From contig JAKADF010000253.1 in NCBI GenBank assembly GCA_021820805.1, forward strand, positions 1 to 5,713: 5,713 bases of DNA. The letters run 5' to 3'. The stretch comes from Bacillota bacterium. GTDB lineage: Bacteria; Bacillota; Bacilli; Alicyclobacillales; Alicyclobacillaceae. The notes below the pieces were generated by a model. It did not search any database and was not told where the DNA came from. It saw only the letters and a program-made list of their open reading frames with translations. The position numbers were made by a program, and so were the translations under genes. Below are positions 4,758-5,713 of the stretch, piece by piece. The number at the start of each line of letters is the position of its first letter. Within the stretch, counting starts at the first letter, position 1.

Positions 4758-5054
4758 ATGGAATGTAAAGAAATCTCCGTTAGGGCACTTAAACAGAAGT
4801 TGTTTTCTGAAAAGGAAATGCAAATCTTGGACGTTCGTGAACCTGATGAATATAGATCGGGCCACATTGAAGGATCAGTACCGATCCCGCTTCGCCTTTT
4901 GCCATACAGGACTGAAGAAGTGAATCGTAACCGTGAAGTCATTGTAGTCTGCCGCTCAGGTAATCGCAGCAAAGAAGCTTGCCACATCTTAATGGAGCGG
5001 GGATTTTCAAACGTTAAATCTTTGCATGGAGGACTATCTAGTTGGACCGCATAG
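4758..5054 (+). CDS. Single-domain rhodanese sulfurtransferase
   Basis: This is a 98-residue cytoplasmic rhodanese of GlpE/PspE size. It shows ILDVREPDEYRSGHIEGSVPIPL (about 23-45) and the active-site loop VVCRSGNRS, with Cys65 as the persulfide-bearing residue. It closes with GFSNVKSLHGGLSSW. It should move sulfane sulfur from thiosulfate or persulfides to an acceptor. The reading frame is open back to a GTG at 4686, but that lies upstream of the promoter's -35 box. The ATG at 4758, 7 bases after GGGGG, is the sensible start; an ATG at 4752 is too close to that site. Operator F overlaps the leader and ribosome binding site. A methyltransferase gene follows 50 bases downstream with no terminator between, so they probably form one transcript. 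Confidence 0.92.
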   Translation: MECKEISVRALKQKLFSEKEMQILDVREPDEYRSGHIEGSVPIPLRLLPYRTEEVNRNREVIVVCRSGNRSKEACHILMERGFSNVKSLHGGLSSWTA

Positions 5055-5104
5055 CGCCCTAGTTCATTTAAAAACTCTTAATTTTAGAATGGAGGGATTT
5101 ACGA

Positions 5105-5674
5105 ATGCATGAAAAGCGCTTTAATCCAGATCACATTGCCAAGCTCGACAACCCTTTACGAAGGAAAATGCTACCTCCAGAAAAATTGCTTGAGTTAATA
5201 CCAATCCGTAAAACAGACTCTATTCTCGATCTTGGTGCTGGTACGGGTTACTTTACGATCCCCGCAGCAATGATGACAGATGGCAAAGTTTTCGCGCTAG
5301 ACGTTGAACCGAAGATGCTAGAGGAACTGAAAACCAGGTTAGAACAGCACCATGTTCAAAACGTAGAACTCGTCGATGGTGCCATTGAATCCATACCTCT
5401 AGAGAATGAAACAGTGGATCACGTAATTGCTTCTTTTGTCATGCACGAAGTTGAGCCGTTGACAAAAGGAATCAGTGAAATCCGCAGGGTCCTAAAACCG
5501 GGTGGCCATTGTTTTTGTCTAGAATGGGAAAAAACGCCCTCTGACTCAGGGCCGCCGCTTGAACATCGTATTCACTCAAATGATATGAAGCAGGCATTCC
5601 AAGACGCAGGGCTTACAGTGATGGTTGGAGAATTTCCAACAAAACATCACTACGCGCTAATTGTCCGTAAGTAA
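5105..5674 (+). CDS. Class I SAM-dependent methyltransferase
   Basis: This is a 189-residue soluble enzyme with the Rossmann-like Methyltransf_11/25 pattern. Motif I is ILDLGAGTGYF (40-50), and an acidic Asp66 (FALDVEP) ends strand 2 for the SAM ribose. ELVDGAIESIPL (88-99) follows. Motif IV is VDHVIASFVMHEV (104-116), and the post-motif RRVLKPGGHCFCLEW spans 127-141. It lacks the CxxC/Cys set of arsenite methyltransferases, so the acceptor is open: a small thiol, a metabolite or a UbiE-like substrate are all possible. The ATG follows GGAGGG with an 8-base gap, 50 bases after the rhodanese stop, and it likely shares the operator-F-controlled promoter. A thiol- or sulfide-methylating role would fit the context but is inference. 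Only 39 bases follow the stop; no terminator is visible before the edge. Confidence 0.9.
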   Translation: MHEKRFNPDHIAKLDNPLRRKMLPPEKLLELIPIRKTDSILDLGAGTGYFTIPAAMMTDGKVFALDVEPKMLEELKTRLEQHHVQNVELVDGAIESIPLENETVDHVIASFVMHEVEPLTKGISEIRRVLKPGGHCFCLEWEKTPSDSGPPLEHRIHSNDMKQAFQDAGLTVMVGEFPTKHHYALIVRK

Positions 5675-5713
5675 CAAAAAAATAATGTGAAGTTTCTAGG
5701 GAAGGTATTCCTT

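Noticed and set aside
5675..5713. GGAAGGTATTCC near the right edge as an operator or terminator
   Set aside because: It is only a half-site and a 4-bp inverted repeat, cut short by the window edge.
1..5713. CRISPR array, tRNA, rRNA or complete insertion sequence
   Set aside because: There are no regularly spaced repeats, no cloverleaf-like sequence and no transposase-like coding region on either strand.

Overview
The window looks like chromosome of a low-to-moderate GC endospore-forming Firmicute (Bacillales). The evidence is strong AGGAGG-type ribosome binding sites, sigma-A-like promoters, a partial gene resembling the CBO0543 family of Bacillus/Clostridium membrane proteins, and a gene set recalling the Bacillus subtilis yrkE-yrkJ sulfur cluster. 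The species cannot be named from the sequence.

Layout. Positions 1-168 (minus) hold the start of a CBO0543-like membrane protein cut by the window edge. Positions 169-374 are non-coding and carry a perfect 18-bp inverted repeat. A minus-strand operon runs from about 2229 down to 375: a DsrE-family sulfur carrier, a TauE/SafE-family permease, and a TusA-rhodanese fusion. A 327-bp divergent regulatory region (2239-2565) separates it from a plus-strand transglutaminase-like protein (2566-3225), which ends in a clear terminator. Two small coupled minus-strand genes follow: a YgaP-like two-helix membrane protein (3560-3772) and a DUF542/ScdA-N-like 68-residue protein (3353-3559). Above them are two more minus-strand DsrE-family paralogs, one without cysteine (3856-4227) and one with the ACQM cysteine (4239-4583). 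Divergent from these is a plus-strand pair: a single-domain rhodanese (4758-5054) and a class I SAM methyltransferase (5105-5674).

The unifying signal is a repeated operator. The pattern ATAC-N8-GTAT with a GC-rich centre occurs at 2332, 2383, 2481, 3811 and 4738. A one-base-shorter version lies at 2293 and an ATAT variant at 4704. These sites overlap the -10, spacer, transcription start or ribosome binding site of the four promoters I can place. The pattern resembles operators of the CsoR/CstR repressor family, and CstR-type members sense persulfides. The inferred picture is a compact reactive-sulfur (persulfide/sulfite) regulon: rhodaneses, TusA and DsrE proteins pass persulfide sulfur along cysteines, the permease may export sulfite or a related anion, and the transglutaminase-like protein, methyltransferase and small proteins are co-regulated members of unknown role. 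The repressor gene itself is not in this window.
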